Assembly: GCF_009469765.1 (NCBI RefSeq)
Contig: NZ_SSSQ01000001.1
Coordinates: forward strand, 310,001-374,000
DNA: 64,000 bases
Direction: 5' to 3'
Source of the DNA: Dechloromonas hortensis
GTDB lineage: Bacteria > Pseudomonadota > Gammaproteobacteria > Burkholderiales > Rhodocyclaceae
The notes under the pieces: model-generated
Told to the model about the DNA's origin: nothing
Seen by the model: only the letters and a program-made list of their open reading frames with translations
The model's database searches: none
Program-made: the position numbers and the translations under genes
Shown here: positions 25,980 through 34,620 of the stretch, piece after piece
How positions within the stretch are numbered: the stretch's first letter is position 1
Layout of the letters: each line of letters begins with the position of its first letter

Positions 25980-28931
25980 TTAGGCTTTGACGACGCGGCA
26001 AAGCGTAGTTTTGGTTTCCTGCATCATCGTCACCGACTCGTAACCATAGGTCGTACCCTGGTTGACCGACTCGCCGCGCACGATCGGCGCCGCTCCTTCC
26101 GGGTAGTACTCGAGCATGTCCTTGCCCTGCCACCAACCGGAGAAGTGGAAAGGCAGGAAGACCGTGCCCGGTGCGACCCGCTCGGTGACCTGGGCGCGCA
26201 GCTTCATGCGGCCCTTGCTCGGCGTCTCGACCCACATGTAGTCGCCGTTGCGGACGCCGGCGTTGTTGGCGTCCTTCGGATTCACTTCGGCGAACATTTC
26301 CTGCTGCAGTTCGGCCAGCCACGGGTTGGAGCGCGTTTCCTCGCCGCCGCCCTCGTACTCGACCAGACGGCCGGAGGTCATGACGATCGGGAAGTCCTTG
26401 GAAATGTCCTTGACCTTGTCCTGCAGCGACTTGTACAGCGTCGGCAGGCGCCAGAAGGCCTTCTTGTCGGCCGGCTGCGGGTACTTTTCGACCAGGTCCG
26501 GACGCGGCGAGTACATCGGCTCGCGGTGCACCGGCACCGGGTCCGGGAAATTCCAGACCACGGCACGGGCCTTGGCGTTGCCGAACGGATGGCAGCCGTG
26601 CACTTTCATGACGACACGCTGGATGCCGCCGGAACGGTCGGTCTTCCAGTTCTTGCCTTCCGCCAGCTTCTTCTCGTCGTCGGTCAGGTCATCCCACCAG
26701 CCGAGCTTCTTCAACAGCACGTGGTCGAATTCCGGGTAACCCATCTGCAGGTCGGCGCCCTTCGAGGCGGAACCGTCCTCGGCGAGCAGCGACACGCCAT
26801 CCTTCTCGACGCCGAAGTTGGCGCGGAAGTTGCCGCCGCCTTCCATGACATGCTTCGAGGTGTCGTACAGGTTGGGCGTGCCCGGGTGCTTCATTTCCGG
26901 TGTGCCGTAGCACGGCCAGGGCAGGCCGAAATACTCGCCGTCGCAGGGGCCGCCGTTGGCACGCAGCGTCTTGACGTCGAAGGTGTGCATGTTCTGCATG
27001 TGCAGCTTCAGGCGCTCCGGCGACTGGCCGGTATAGCCGATGGTCCAGCAGCCCTTGTTGATTTCGCGCAGGATGTCCTCGATAACCGGCTCATCCCAGC
27101 CCTGCTTGTCCTTGGCGATGGCGATGTTCTTGCACAACTCCTTCTCGAAGCCGAACTTCTTGGCGAAGGCGTACATGATGGTGTGGTCGGGCTTCGACTC
27201 GAACAGCGGCTCGATGACCTTCTCGCCCCATTGCAGCGAACGGTTCGAGGCGGTGCGCGAACCGCTGGTCTCGAACTGGGTGCAGGCCGGCAGCAGGTAG
27301 ACGCCGTCCTTGCGCATCATCGCCGACATCGCGGCAGTGGCCGACGGATAGGGGTCGATGACGACCAGCAGGTCGAGCTTCTTCATCGCCTCGACCATTT
27401 CCAGGCCGCGCGTCTGGCTGTTCGGGGCCATGCCCCAGTAAACGACGGCGCGGATGTTGGAATCCTGATCGATGTTCTCGTTGGCTTCGAGCACACCGTC
27501 GATCCAGCGCGAGACGGTGATGCCGGATTTCTCCATCATCCCTTGCGAGGCGAACTGGCTCTTCACCCACTCGTAGTCGACACCCCAGACCGCACACCAG
27601 TGCTTCCAGGAGCCGGCAGCGAGGCCGTAGTAGCCAGGCAGCGAATCCGGATTGGGACCGACGTCAGTCGCCCCCTGCACGTTGTCGTGACCACGGAAGA
27701 TGTTGGTGCCGCCGCCGGAAACGCCGACGTTGCCGAGCACCAGCTGCAGGATGCACATGGCGCGGACGTTGGCATTACCGACCGTGTGCTGGGTCTGGCC
27801 CATGCACCAGACGACGGTGGACGGCTTGTTCTTGGCCAGCATCTCGGCAATCTTCAGCACTTCGGCCTCGGGGATGCCGGTGACGTCCTGGACCTTGTCC
27901 GGCGTCCACTTCATCACCTCTTCCTTGACCTTGTCGATGCCGTGCACGCGGGCCTTCAGGTAATCCTTGTCTTCCCAGCCATTCTTGAAGATGTGGTAGA
28001 GCATGCCCCAGATGAAGGGAATGTCGGTCCCGGAACGGATGCGCGAGAAGACGTCGGCCTTGGCCGCCGTGCGCGTGAAGCGCGGATCGACGACGGCGAT
28101 CTTGCAGCCGTTTTCCTTGGCGTGCAGCAGGTGCAGCATCGACACCGGGTGCGCCTCGGCGGCATTCGAACCGATGTACAACGCTGCCTTGGAATTCTGC
28201 ATGTCGTTGTAGGAATTGGTCATCGCGCCATAGCCCCAGGTATTGGCGACGCCGGCGACCGTAGTCGAGTGGCAGACGCGGGCCTGGTGGTCCATGTTGT
28301 TGGTGCCGAAGAAGGACACGAACTTGCGCATCAGGTAGGCCTGCTCGTTGCTCTGCTTCGAGGAGCCGACCCAGTAGGTCGCATCCGGGCCGCTTTCCTT
28401 GCGGATCGCCAGCAACTTTTCCGAGACCTCGTTGAGCGCCTGTTCCCAGCTGATCTTGCGGTACTTGCCGTCGACCAGCTTCATCGGGTACTTCAGGCGA
28501 TGCTCGCCGTGGCCGTGCTCGCGCACCGAAGCACCCTTGGCGCAATGGGCGCCGAGGTTGATCGGCGAATCGAAGACCGGTTCCTGGCGAACCCAGACGC
28601 CGTTCTCGACCACCGCATCGACGGCACAGCCGACCGAGCAGTGGGTACAGACGGTGCGTTTGACTTCAACGCCGGTCTTTTCCTTGACCGCGTCGGCCGC
28701 TTCCGCCGAACCGATCATGTTGTAGGGCAGCTGGCTGGCGACGACGCCACCACCGGCAGCGAGGCCGGAACGCTTGAGGAAGGTGCGGCGATCCATGGTC
28801 GCGGCAAGCACGCCCTGGCCAGCGCCCCGCAGGAAGTCCCCTTGGGGGACGGTCAACGCCGGATTGGCGGCCAAAATGACGCCTGCTTCAGGCTTCGCCT
28901 GGGCAGGGGATTTTCCTTTTCTGGTCAGCAT
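25980..28931 (-). CDS. fdhA: Formate dehydrogenase catalytic subunit (alpha), Cys form
   Basis: A 983-residue Mo/W-bis-MGD enzyme that oxidises formate to CO2. A 45-residue leader precedes the Tat motif DRRTFLKRSGLAAGG at 47-61, so the protein is exported folded. Cys95, 98, 102 and 130 bind the proximal [4Fe-4S] cluster. The metal ligand is Cys220 (RVCHSTTVAG, codon TGC) followed by His221, so it is not a selenoprotein. GYGAMTNSYNDMQNS and GSNAAEAHPVSML follow. The start at 28931 has GGGAGAG before it and gives the usual long leader; Met46 is an alternative. Part of the leader DNA matches a repeat seen at 7250. Confidence 0.95.
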   Translation of the reverse strand: MLTRKGKSPAQAKPEAGVILAANPALTVPQGDFLRGAGQGVLAATMDRRTFLKRSGLAAGGGVVASQLPYNMIGSAEAADAVKEKTGVEVKRTVCTHCSVGCAVDAVVENGVWVRQEPVFDSPINLGAHCAKGASVREHGHGEHRLKYPMKLVDGKYRKISWEQALNEVSEKLLAIRKESGPDATYWVGSSKQSNEQAYLMRKFVSFFGTNNMDHQARVCHSTTVAGVANTWGYGAMTNSYNDMQNSKAALYIGSNAAEAHPVSMLHLLHAKENGCKIAVVDPRFTRTAAKADVFSRIRSGTDIPFIWGMLYHIFKNGWEDKDYLKARVHGIDKVKEEVMKWTPDKVQDVTGIPEAEVLKIAEMLAKNKPSTVVWCMGQTQHTVGNANVRAMCILQLVLGNVGVSGGGTNIFRGHDNVQGATDVGPNPDSLPGYYGLAAGSWKHWCAVWGVDYEWVKSQFASQGMMEKSGITVSRWIDGVLEANENIDQDSNIRAVVYWGMAPNSQTRGLEMVEAMKKLDLLVVIDPYPSATAAMSAMMRKDGVYLLPACTQFETSGSRTASNRSLQWGEKVIEPLFESKPDHTIMYAFAKKFGFEKELCKNIAIAKDKQGWDEPVIEDILREINKGCWTIGYTGQSPERLKLHMQNMHTFDVKTLRANGGPCDGEYFGLPWPCYGTPEMKHPGTPNLYDTSKHVMEGGGNFRANFGVEKDGVSLLAEDGSASKGADLQMGYPEFDHVLLKKLGWWDDLTDDEKKLAEGKNWKTDRSGGIQRVVMKVHGCHPFGNAKARAVVWNFPDPVPVHREPMYSPRPDLVEKYPQPADKKAFWRLPTLYKSLQDKVKDISKDFPIVMTSGRLVEYEGGGEETRSNPWLAELQQEMFAEVNPKDANNAGVRNGDYMWVETPSKGRMKLRAQVTERVAPGTVFLPFHFSGWWQGKDMLEYYPEGAAPIVRGESVNQGTTYGYESVTMMQETKTTLCRVVKA
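28821..28850 (-). repeat. CCCCAAGGG-ACTTCCTGCGGGGCGC repeat, coding copy
   Basis: On the minus strand CCCCAAGGG, GG, then ACTTCCTGCGGGGCGC matches the insert at 7252-7277 (CCCCAAGGG, T, then the same 16 bases). Here it encodes PQGDFLRGA in the leader of the formate dehydrogenase catalytic subunit. Confidence 0.5.
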
Positions 28932-28944
28932 CGATCTCTCCCGC

Positions 28945-29151
28945 TCAGATCCGCGCCGTGCGGTAGTAATTATTGATATGGCGGGTTTCGGCATAGCCGC
29001 CCGCCTTCTCTTCGGCACTGACAGTCGTCACTGGCTTGGCCGTTTCCTTGCCGACCCCGACGGCGACTGCCGCCACCGCGCCGGCACTGCCGACGCCGGC
29101 GGCGAGCAGGAAGCCGCGCCGCTTGAGGTTTTCCGGTTTTTTATCAGTCAT
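28945..29151 (-). CDS. Formate dehydrogenase-region Tat-targeted small protein
   Basis: A 68-residue protein with a Tat signal (KRRGFLLAAGVGSAGAVAAVAVG) and a short conserved tail EKAGGYAETRHINNYYRTARI. This matches a small family found just upstream of membrane formate dehydrogenase genes (TIGR02811 type). It may act as an assembly partner exported with the catalytic subunit. It ends 13 bases before the catalytic subunit start. Confidence 0.9.
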   Translation of the reverse strand: MTDKKPENLKRRGFLLAAGVGSAGAVAAVAVGVGKETAKPVTTVSAEEKAGGYAETRHINNYYRTARI

Positions 29152-29176
29152 GATTTCCCCTCCTCACAAAACTGGT

Positions 29177-29800
29177 TCAAAGCATCTCGAACGCCAGGCG
29201 TTCGATCTCGAAATAGGCACGCACCAAGCCGGCGGTGCGCGAATAAAAACGGGAGTCGGCGGCGTTTTCCAGCGCATCGGCCAGGGCATCGACCCACGGT
29301 GCCAGATGGCCGGCGAAAAACGCCTTCTGCCGAGCCAGGCCGGCCGCATCGGGGCCGGTAACGATCAGGTGGCGCATGACGTCGCTCAGCGCCGCGATGT
29401 GATCTTCGGATTCGGTAATGCCCAGCCGGCGGCCGAGCCCGAGCTCGGCGAGGTCGGCGCGCAGCTCGACTACCGGCTCTTCCATCAGGAAGCCGGCGAT
29501 ATAGAAGGAGCCGAAAAGCATCACTTCCGGCCGGCCGATGGTCAGGAACAGGCGGGTGTATTCCTCCTCGACCTGTTCGGCATTGATGCCGCGCGCCGCA
29601 TCGCCCAGCATCAGCCAGGCTTGGCCAAGCGCGCTGTCGGCATTACCCCAGGTGGCGGCCAGGGCCGGCAGCTTGTCGAGAAAATCGGCATCCGGCGCAC
29701 TGGCGAACAGCCGCGACAACACCGCGTAATGCTCGGCCCGAGCCCGATCCTCGTCGTTCAACACCGGCGCCGCGGCGATCCGTTCCCTGACTGCGCTCAT
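29177..29800 (-). CDS. TorD/DmsD-family molecular chaperone
   Basis: A 207-residue all-helical chaperone of the TorD family: EHYAVLSRLFASAPDADFLDKL, EEEYTRLFLTIGRPEVMLFGSFYIAGFLMEEP, and the E-D-H motif in ITESEDHIAALSDVMRHL. Such chaperones bind Tat leaders and help cofactor insertion, here presumably for the formate dehydrogenase catalytic subunit. The start overlaps the upstream polyferredoxin stop by four bases. Confidence 0.9.
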   Translation of the reverse strand: MSAVRERIAAAPVLNDEDRARAEHYAVLSRLFASAPDADFLDKLPALAATWGNADSALGQAWLMLGDAARGINAEQVEEEYTRLFLTIGRPEVMLFGSFYIAGFLMEEPVVELRADLAELGLGRRLGITESEDHIAALSDVMRHLIVTGPDAAGLARQKAFFAGHLAPWVDALADALENAADSRFYSRTAGLVRAYFEIERLAFEML

Positions 29801-31443
29801 TCCGACATCTCCCAGGCTTTGGTGCTTTTTTCGTTGTTGATCAGGTCGACCACCCGGCAGTCGCCGCACATGCTCAGGCGGGCCTGCGCTTCCGGCGTCG
29901 CGAACATGCTGTGACCGGACAGCTTGCTGATCATGCTCAGGATGGTCGGCGCGGCGCCCATCGGCTTGCCGCAGGCGGTGCAGCAGAAGACCTCGGCCTC
30001 CCTGAGCAGACGCTCCTGGCGGCGGTCCTTGAGCAGCAGGCGCGGGGTCAGCGTGATCGCCTGCTCCGGACAGGTGTTGGCGCACAGGCCGCACTGCACG
30101 CAGTTGCGCTCGATGAAGGACAGCCGCGGCGCATCGGCCGCCGCCTTCAGGGCGCTGGCCGGACAGGCGCTGGTGCAGGCCATGCACAGCGTGCACGCGT
30201 CGCTGACGGCGACCATGCCGAACGGTGCACCGGCCGGCAGGGCGATGGCCTCGGCGGCGACCGGGGCGTGCTTGGCCAGATGATCGATGACGAATTCCAG
30301 CGTCGTCCGCTTGTCGGCGAGCAGCCGGAATTCGGCCGCCGGCACGGCATCGGCCGGTGCCCAGGCGGCCAGCGCGCCCAACCAGCCGGCCTCTTCGGCA
30401 TCAATGATGCGCAGGTAGTCACCGGCATAGCCCAAGCCATTGAGGATGGCCTGACCGAGTTTCGCCTGCCGCTGCAGCGGCGCCAGGTCGTGCGAACCGG
30501 CGCCGAGCACGGCGACTTGACAGGCGCCGAGCGCCACGGCACCAAGCAGCAGGTCGAGACCGACCGCATCGGCACTCCAGGTTTCGAGCGGGATGACATT
30601 GGCCGGCAGCGTCTGGCCGGCCCGCTTCATGGCAAGCAGTTGCTTGCGCCCGGCTTCGGCGGAATGGAAGAGCAGACAGGGCTGAGCACCCCCAGCGGCG
30701 CGGTAGGCCTTGAGTTGTGCCTTGATCGCCAGGCCGAGATCGGCGACGCGCGGGTACTGGTAGCTCAGCGCACCGGTCGGGCAGACCGTCGTGCAGGTGC
30801 CGCAGCCCTGACAGAGATAGGGATCGAGCTTGATGCTGTCGCCGAAACCGATGATCGCCTCGGTGGCGCAGACTTCGATACAGTTGCTGCAACCGCTCTT
30901 CTGCGAACGGCTGTGGGCGCAGACCCGCTCATTGACGGCAACGTAGCGCGGCTTTTCGAACTCGCCGTCGAAAGCCAGCAGGTCGATCACGGCCAGTGCC
31001 TGGTCGAGCGGATCGCGGCCCGGCGCGACATAGCCCGGCGGCAGTTCGACCCGGTTGAGCAAGGCTTGCGGCGAGAGGTCGAGCACGACGTCGAAGCTGC
31101 CGCGCTTGGCCAGACCGGCCGCTTGCCAGCTGACCTCGAAGGCGCCGAGGTGGCCGGCCAGCTTGACTTCGCTGCCTTGCTCCAGCGTGAAATTGGCCTC
31201 TTCCGGCAGGTCGACCGCCGGCATTTCGCCCACGGCCAGCACGCAGACCTGACGCTGCCCGGCCAGCCGTTCGGCCCAGCCCAGCGCCACTTCAGCTTCG
31301 CCGACAATCAACAGGCGGCCGTCGGCGTTCATGCTGACCGCCGGCACCGGCTCCGGTGCCGGCAATTCGTTCAGGGCCGCCAGAGCGGCGGCCAGAGGCG
31401 GATGATCGGGAGCAAACAGCGAAGCGACGGCAACTGGATTCAA
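29797..31443 (-). CDS. Multi-cluster 4Fe-4S protein of the formate dehydrogenase operon
   Basis: A 548-residue polyferredoxin. Cysteine motifs include CSNCIEVCATEAI, CQGCGTCTTVCPTGAL, CTLCMACTSACPASAL and CVQCGLCANTCPEQAI, then a C-terminal CCTACGKP with a later CGDC. The middle part (PCLLFHSAEAGRKQL, VIPLETWSADAVGLDLLLGAVALGACQVAVLG) resembles an MvhD-like region. The start is a TTG at 31443 with GAGGT seven bases before it. It is known in betaproteobacterial formate dehydrogenase loci and may be an alternative electron carrier or maturation factor. Confidence 0.8.
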   Translation of the reverse strand: MNPVAVASLFAPDHPPLAAALAALNELPAPEPVPAVSMNADGRLLIVGEAEVALGWAERLAGQRQVCVLAVGEMPAVDLPEEANFTLEQGSEVKLAGHLGAFEVSWQAAGLAKRGSFDVVLDLSPQALLNRVELPPGYVAPGRDPLDQALAVIDLLAFDGEFEKPRYVAVNERVCAHSRSQKSGCSNCIEVCATEAIIGFGDSIKLDPYLCQGCGTCTTVCPTGALSYQYPRVADLGLAIKAQLKAYRAAGGAQPCLLFHSAEAGRKQLLAMKRAGQTLPANVIPLETWSADAVGLDLLLGAVALGACQVAVLGAGSHDLAPLQRQAKLGQAILNGLGYAGDYLRIIDAEEAGWLGALAAWAPADAVPAAEFRLLADKRTTLEFVIDHLAKHAPVAAEAIALPAGAPFGMVAVSDACTLCMACTSACPASALKAAADAPRLSFIERNCVQCGLCANTCPEQAITLTPRLLLKDRRQERLLREAEVFCCTACGKPMGAAPTILSMISKLSGHSMFATPEAQARLSMCGDCRVVDLINNEKSTKAWEMSE

Positions 31444-31564
31444 GGGGCGTACCTCAAAATAAGTTGTGGTTACTTGCAGGCTTTGTGCCAGCTATTGCGC
31501 TATTTCACCGCAGTACGCGAATTGCTTGCCGTCAGGCAGCCGGGCCCAGCCAGCCCGTTGATTT

Positions 31565-31578
31565 ATATAAGCTTATAT
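31565..31578. promoter_or_regulatory. Perfect palindrome upstream of the formate dehydrogenase genes
   Basis: ATATAAGCTTATAT is a perfect 14-base palindrome in an AT-rich patch, 122 bases before the TTG start of the polyferredoxin. Position and symmetry suggest a dimeric regulator site for the operon. The regulator is not identified; it does not match FNR or the exact ModE consensus. Confidence 0.5.
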
Positions 31579-31621
31579 CCAACAACAAACGACAGTCAGC
31601 GGCTGCCAAAGCCGGCTTCGC

Positions 31622-32047
31622 TCATGCATCCTTGGCTGCGGGAACTTCACCCTGCGGTGCGACTGGGACATTTTGTCCATCGCCAGCCAAAATGTCGCAG
31701 TCGGCCGTGCTTTCGGCCGCTGCCAGCGGCGCTTCCGGCGCATCGAACAGCAGGCCGCGCGCCTGGTTCAAGGTAGCCAGCATTTCCGCCGGGATCGGCT
31801 CGCTCAGGTTGTAGTCCTCGATGTAGATGTCGAGGCCGTCCATCACGTTGAAATGCGGGTCGGCGAACAGGGTTTTCATCGCCTTGCGGCGGATTTCCTC
31901 GCTGATCTCCTGGCGCATGAACTGGCCGAAATCGCTGTCCGGGGTCAGGTTGGCGAGCAGGCTCTCGGCATCGGTGATCTCGGCGGTGGACGCCTGTTCG
32001 GCGGCCTTTTTCAGCCGCGACCAGCGTTCGAGAAAACGGCCGCTCAT
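31622..32047 (-). CDS. DUF3306 protein
   Basis: A 141-residue acidic protein of the DUF3306 kind: MSGRFLERWSRLKKAA at the start, ESLLANLTPDSDFGQFMRQEISEEIRRKAMKTLFADPHFNVMDGLDIYIEDYN in the middle. It is regularly found with DUF3305 at formate dehydrogenase loci, but its role is unknown. The start overlaps the DUF3305 stop by four bases. A single CD pair near the end is unremarkable. Confidence 0.85.
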   Translation of the reverse strand: MSGRFLERWSRLKKAAEQASTAEITDAESLLANLTPDSDFGQFMRQEISEEIRRKAMKTLFADPHFNVMDGLDIYIEDYNLSEPIPAEMLATLNQARGLLFDAPEAPLAAAESTADCDILAGDGQNVPVAPQGEVPAAKDA

Positions 32048-32511
32048 GGCCGGCGCTTTCCGGCAAAGGGATCGTTGCGCTTGATCTTGGTCCGCACCGC
32101 CGGCTTGTAGTGGGTATTGACGAAGTCGCCCAGCCAGTCGGCGATTTCCGGCGGCATCGGGACGCCGTCGCACTGCTCGCCGGAATCCAGCCAGCGCGCC
32201 GCCTCGCCATAGCTCAGCGAGGCCTCCATCGGCTTGGCAAAACCTTCATCCATCCGCCACATGACGAAGACGCGCGGCTCGGGCGAAGTCAGGTTGAGGT
32301 GGTAGTTATCGACCTCGTCGCGGAACAGTTCGAGCGGAAAATGGCCGGCCAGAAACTGCGCACGCTGCTCGTCGGCGAAAATCTGCCGGGGCGGGGCGTC
32401 GACCGGCGCATCGAAGGCCGGCACCACGCCGATGGCCTCCCATTTCTCGCTGACCCAGCGATTGTCGAGCTGCTTCTTTTCGATGATGACGGCAACGGGA
32501 AACTGTTTCAT
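32044..32511 (-). CDS. DUF3305 protein
   Basis: A 155-residue protein of the DUF3305 kind: FPVAVIIEKKQLDNRWVSEKWEAIGVVP followed by LFRDEVDNYHLNLTSPEPRVFVMWRMD. It forms a translationally coupled pair with the DUF3306 gene and lies back to back with fdhD. The start at 32511 begins the conserved domain; 26 more upstream residues would run into the fdhD promoter. Function is unknown but linked to formate dehydrogenase by conserved context. Confidence 0.85.
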   Translation of the reverse strand: MKQFPVAVIIEKKQLDNRWVSEKWEAIGVVPAFDAPVDAPPRQIFADEQRAQFLAGHFPLELFRDEVDNYHLNLTSPEPRVFVMWRMDEGFAKPMEASLSYGEAARWLDSGEQCDGVPMPPEIADWLGDFVNTHYKPAVRTKIKRNDPFAGKRRP

Positions 32512-32576
32512 GGCGCTTTTCTGGAACTCTGTTTTTTCAGCATAGCCCAACTTTCTCCCCGTGTAGAATCCCGCCG

Positions 32577-33380
32577 ATGAATCGCCCACTGCTCACCCAG
32601 GCCAGCCGGCCGCTGACTTTCGAGATCGATGCCGTCAATGAACGCGGCGAGATCGTGCCGACCGCCATCGCCGGCGAACACCCGCTGACGCTGTACGTCG
32701 ACAAGCAGGAAATCGTCACCCTGATGACGCTTGGCGCCGCCCCCGAGGCACTGGCCCTTGGCTACCTGCGCAACCAGCGCCTGCTCGGCAGCCTGGCCGA
32801 AATCGCCGCCGTGCAGGTCGACTGGGACGTCGATGCCGTTGTCGTCACCACCACCCACGGCCGCGGTATCGATGCCTGCCGCATCGAGAAGCGCACGGTG
32901 ACCACCGGCTGCGGCCAGGGCACGGTGTTCGGCGACCTGATGGCGGAGATTGACGACATCCGCCTGCCCGGCGACGCCGTGCTCTCCGAAGCGACCCTGT
33001 ACGGGCTGCTCGAAGCGGTACGTCACCACGAATCGATCTACAAGCAGGCCGGCGCCGTGCATGGCTGCGCGCTGGCCCGGGGCAGCGAGATCCTGATGTT
33101 CGTCGAGGACGTCGGCCGCCACAACGCGGTCGATGCCATTGCCGGCAAGATGTGGCTGGACGGCCTCGACGGCGGCGACAAGATTTTCTACACGACCGGC
33201 CGGCTGACCTCGGAAATGGTCATCAAGACGGCGCAGATGGGCATCCCCTGCCTCGTCTCGCGCTCCGGCCTAACCCAGATGGGCTGGGAAATCGCCCGCC
33301 GCCTCGGCATGACGATGATCGGCCGAGCCCAGGGCAAGCACTACCTTCTATTCACCGGCGAGGAGCGTTTTACGCGATGA
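32577..33380 (+). CDS. fdhD: Formate dehydrogenase accessory sulfurtransferase FdhD
   Basis: A 267-residue FdhD, which passes sulfur from IscS to the Mo/W cofactor of formate dehydrogenase. Visible motifs are LMTLGAAPEALALGYLRNQ, TVTTGCGQGTVF, HGCALARGSEILMFVEDVGRHNAVDAIAGK, FYTTGRLTSEMVIKTAQMGIPCLVSRSG and TMIGRAQGKHYLLFTG. Only Cys112 is present where E. coli FdhD has a CxxC; the second Cys is replaced. It overlaps mobA by four bases. Confidence 0.93.
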   Translation: MNRPLLTQASRPLTFEIDAVNERGEIVPTAIAGEHPLTLYVDKQEIVTLMTLGAAPEALALGYLRNQRLLGSLAEIAAVQVDWDVDAVVVTTTHGRGIDACRIEKRTVTTGCGQGTVFGDLMAEIDDIRLPGDAVLSEATLYGLLEAVRHHESIYKQAGAVHGCALARGSEILMFVEDVGRHNAVDAIAGKMWLDGLDGGDKIFYTTGRLTSEMVIKTAQMGIPCLVSRSGLTQMGWEIARRLGMTMIGRAQGKHYLLFTGEERFTR

Positions 33381-33964
33381 GCGACAAGATTACGGGTGTC
33401 ATTCTGGCCGGCGGCCTGGGCCGGCGCATGGGCGGCATCGACAAGGGCCTGCAGGAACTGCGCGGCCAGCCGATGGTGCATTGGGTCGTCGAGCGGCTGA
33501 CGCCGCAGATCGATGAACTGCTGATCAACGCCAACCAGAACGCCGAGCGCTACGCCGCTTTCGGCCACCCCGTCGTACCCGACCAGATTCCCGATTTTGC
33601 CGGTCCGCTGGCCGGGCTGCATGCCGCGCTATCGGCAGCGACGCATCCGCTGGTCGCCACCGCCCCCTGTGACTCGCCCTTCCTGCCGGCCGATCTGGTT
33701 TCCCGTCTTTTTTCGGCGTTGACCGCAGCCCATGCCGATCTTGCCGTCGCCCGCACCTTCGAGCAGCCACATCCGGTGTTCTGCCTGTGCAAGCGCGAGG
33801 TACTGCCCCATCTGACCGAATTTCTCGCCAGCGGCGGCCGCAAGATCGACCGCTGGTATTCGACGCTGAACATTGTCGAAGTCGCCTTCGACGATGAGGC
33901 CGCAGCCTTCGAAAATATCAATACGCGGGAAGAGCTTTCTCGCTTCGACCAGGCGCCGGGCTGA
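33377..33964 (+). CDS. mobA: Molybdenum cofactor guanylyltransferase MobA
   Basis: A 195-residue nucleotidyltransferase that adds GMP to molybdopterin to make MGD, the cofactor form used by formate dehydrogenase. Motifs: GVILAGGLGRRMGGIDKGLQ at the N-terminus, LINANQN, VVPDQIPDFAGPLAGLHAAL and TAPCDSPFLPADL. ATG at 33377 overlaps the fdhD stop. Its 3' end overlaps mobB on the other strand by 47 bases. Confidence 0.93.
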   Translation: MSDKITGVILAGGLGRRMGGIDKGLQELRGQPMVHWVVERLTPQIDELLINANQNAERYAAFGHPVVPDQIPDFAGPLAGLHAALSAATHPLVATAPCDSPFLPADLVSRLFSALTAAHADLAVARTFEQPHPVFCLCKREVLPHLTEFLASGGRKIDRWYSTLNIVEVAFDDEAAAFENINTREELSRFDQAPG

Positions 33965-34451
33965 GTCCCATTGCCTTGACGATGAAGTCGGCGACCTGCG
34001 CCGGCTGATTCAGATCGAGTTGCGGCAGGCCGGTAGCAACCGCCTGGTCGCTGGCCACCGCGATGATGTGCGGGTCGTTCGGGAAGAGCTGCGGCTTGTC
34101 GATCGCCGCCCGCCAGATTTCGATTTTCGGAATCGGCTCGTGCTTGAAGCCTTCGACCAGCACCAGGTCGCACGGCGACAACTGGGCCAGCGCTTCTTCC
34201 AGCTTCAGTTCCGGCCGGCCACGCAACTCGTGCATCACCGCCCAGCGATTGGCGGAGGTGACCAGCACCTCGCGGCAACCGGCATGGCGATGCCGCCACG
34301 AATCCTTGCCCGGATAGTCGATATCGAATTCATGGTGGGCGTGCTTGACCAGCGAAACCACCAGCCCGCGCGCTTCGAGCAGACCGATGACCAGCTCGAC
34401 CAGCGTTGTCTTGCCGCTGCCGGACCAGCCGGCGATACCTATGACCTTCAT
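33918..34451 (-). CDS. mobB: Molybdopterin-guanine dinucleotide biosynthesis adaptor MobB
   Basis: A 177-residue P-loop GTP-binding protein. Walker A is IAGWSGSGKTTLVELVIG, then VVSLVKHAHHEFDIDYPGKDSWRHRHAG and LVLVEGFKHEPIPKIEIWR. MobB assists MobA in MGD synthesis. It converges on mobA with overlapping ends, so the two form an antisense pair. Confidence 0.93.
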   Translation of the reverse strand: MKVIGIAGWSGSGKTTLVELVIGLLEARGLVVSLVKHAHHEFDIDYPGKDSWRHRHAGCREVLVTSANRWAVMHELRGRPELKLEEALAQLSPCDLVLVEGFKHEPIPKIEIWRAAIDKPQLFPNDPHIIAVASDQAVATGLPQLDLNQPAQVADFIVKAMGLSPAPGRSEKALPAY

Positions 34452-34510
34452 GCCGTTTTGTCTTGAGGGGGGCGAAAAATGGCGGCCATTATCCCCATTT
34501 GGCGCGTTTA

Positions 34511-34558
34511 CGGCGCAATTTTTGTATCCCTAACCTGTGGAAAACCCGTATTGCGCCG
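34511..34558. repeat. Inverted repeat in the mobB / small-gene spacer
   Basis: CGGCGCAAT (34511-34519) and ATTGCGCCG (34550-34558) are perfect 9-base arms with a 30-base spacer, in the divergent region between mobB and the 60-residue gene. It could be an operator pair or an mRNA stem. Confidence 0.45.
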
Positions 34559-34620
34559 CATCAATTCCTGCCTAAACTGCGCGTGCACGATTACAAAACA
34601 GACATAAAAGGTTAACAGCA

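Noticed and set aside
28260..28285. Possible selenocysteine in the formate dehydrogenase catalytic subunit
   Set aside because: The metal-ligand codon reads TGC, an ordinary Cys (Cys220), and the frame has no internal TGA.
26145..28976. A 943-codon open frame antisense to the formate dehydrogenase catalytic gene, and similar long antisense frames at 4630-6270 and 48692-51019
   Set aside because: High GC at third positions keeps the opposite strand open. The translations are His/Arg/Gly/Ala-rich without domains, while the sense genes are well-known families.
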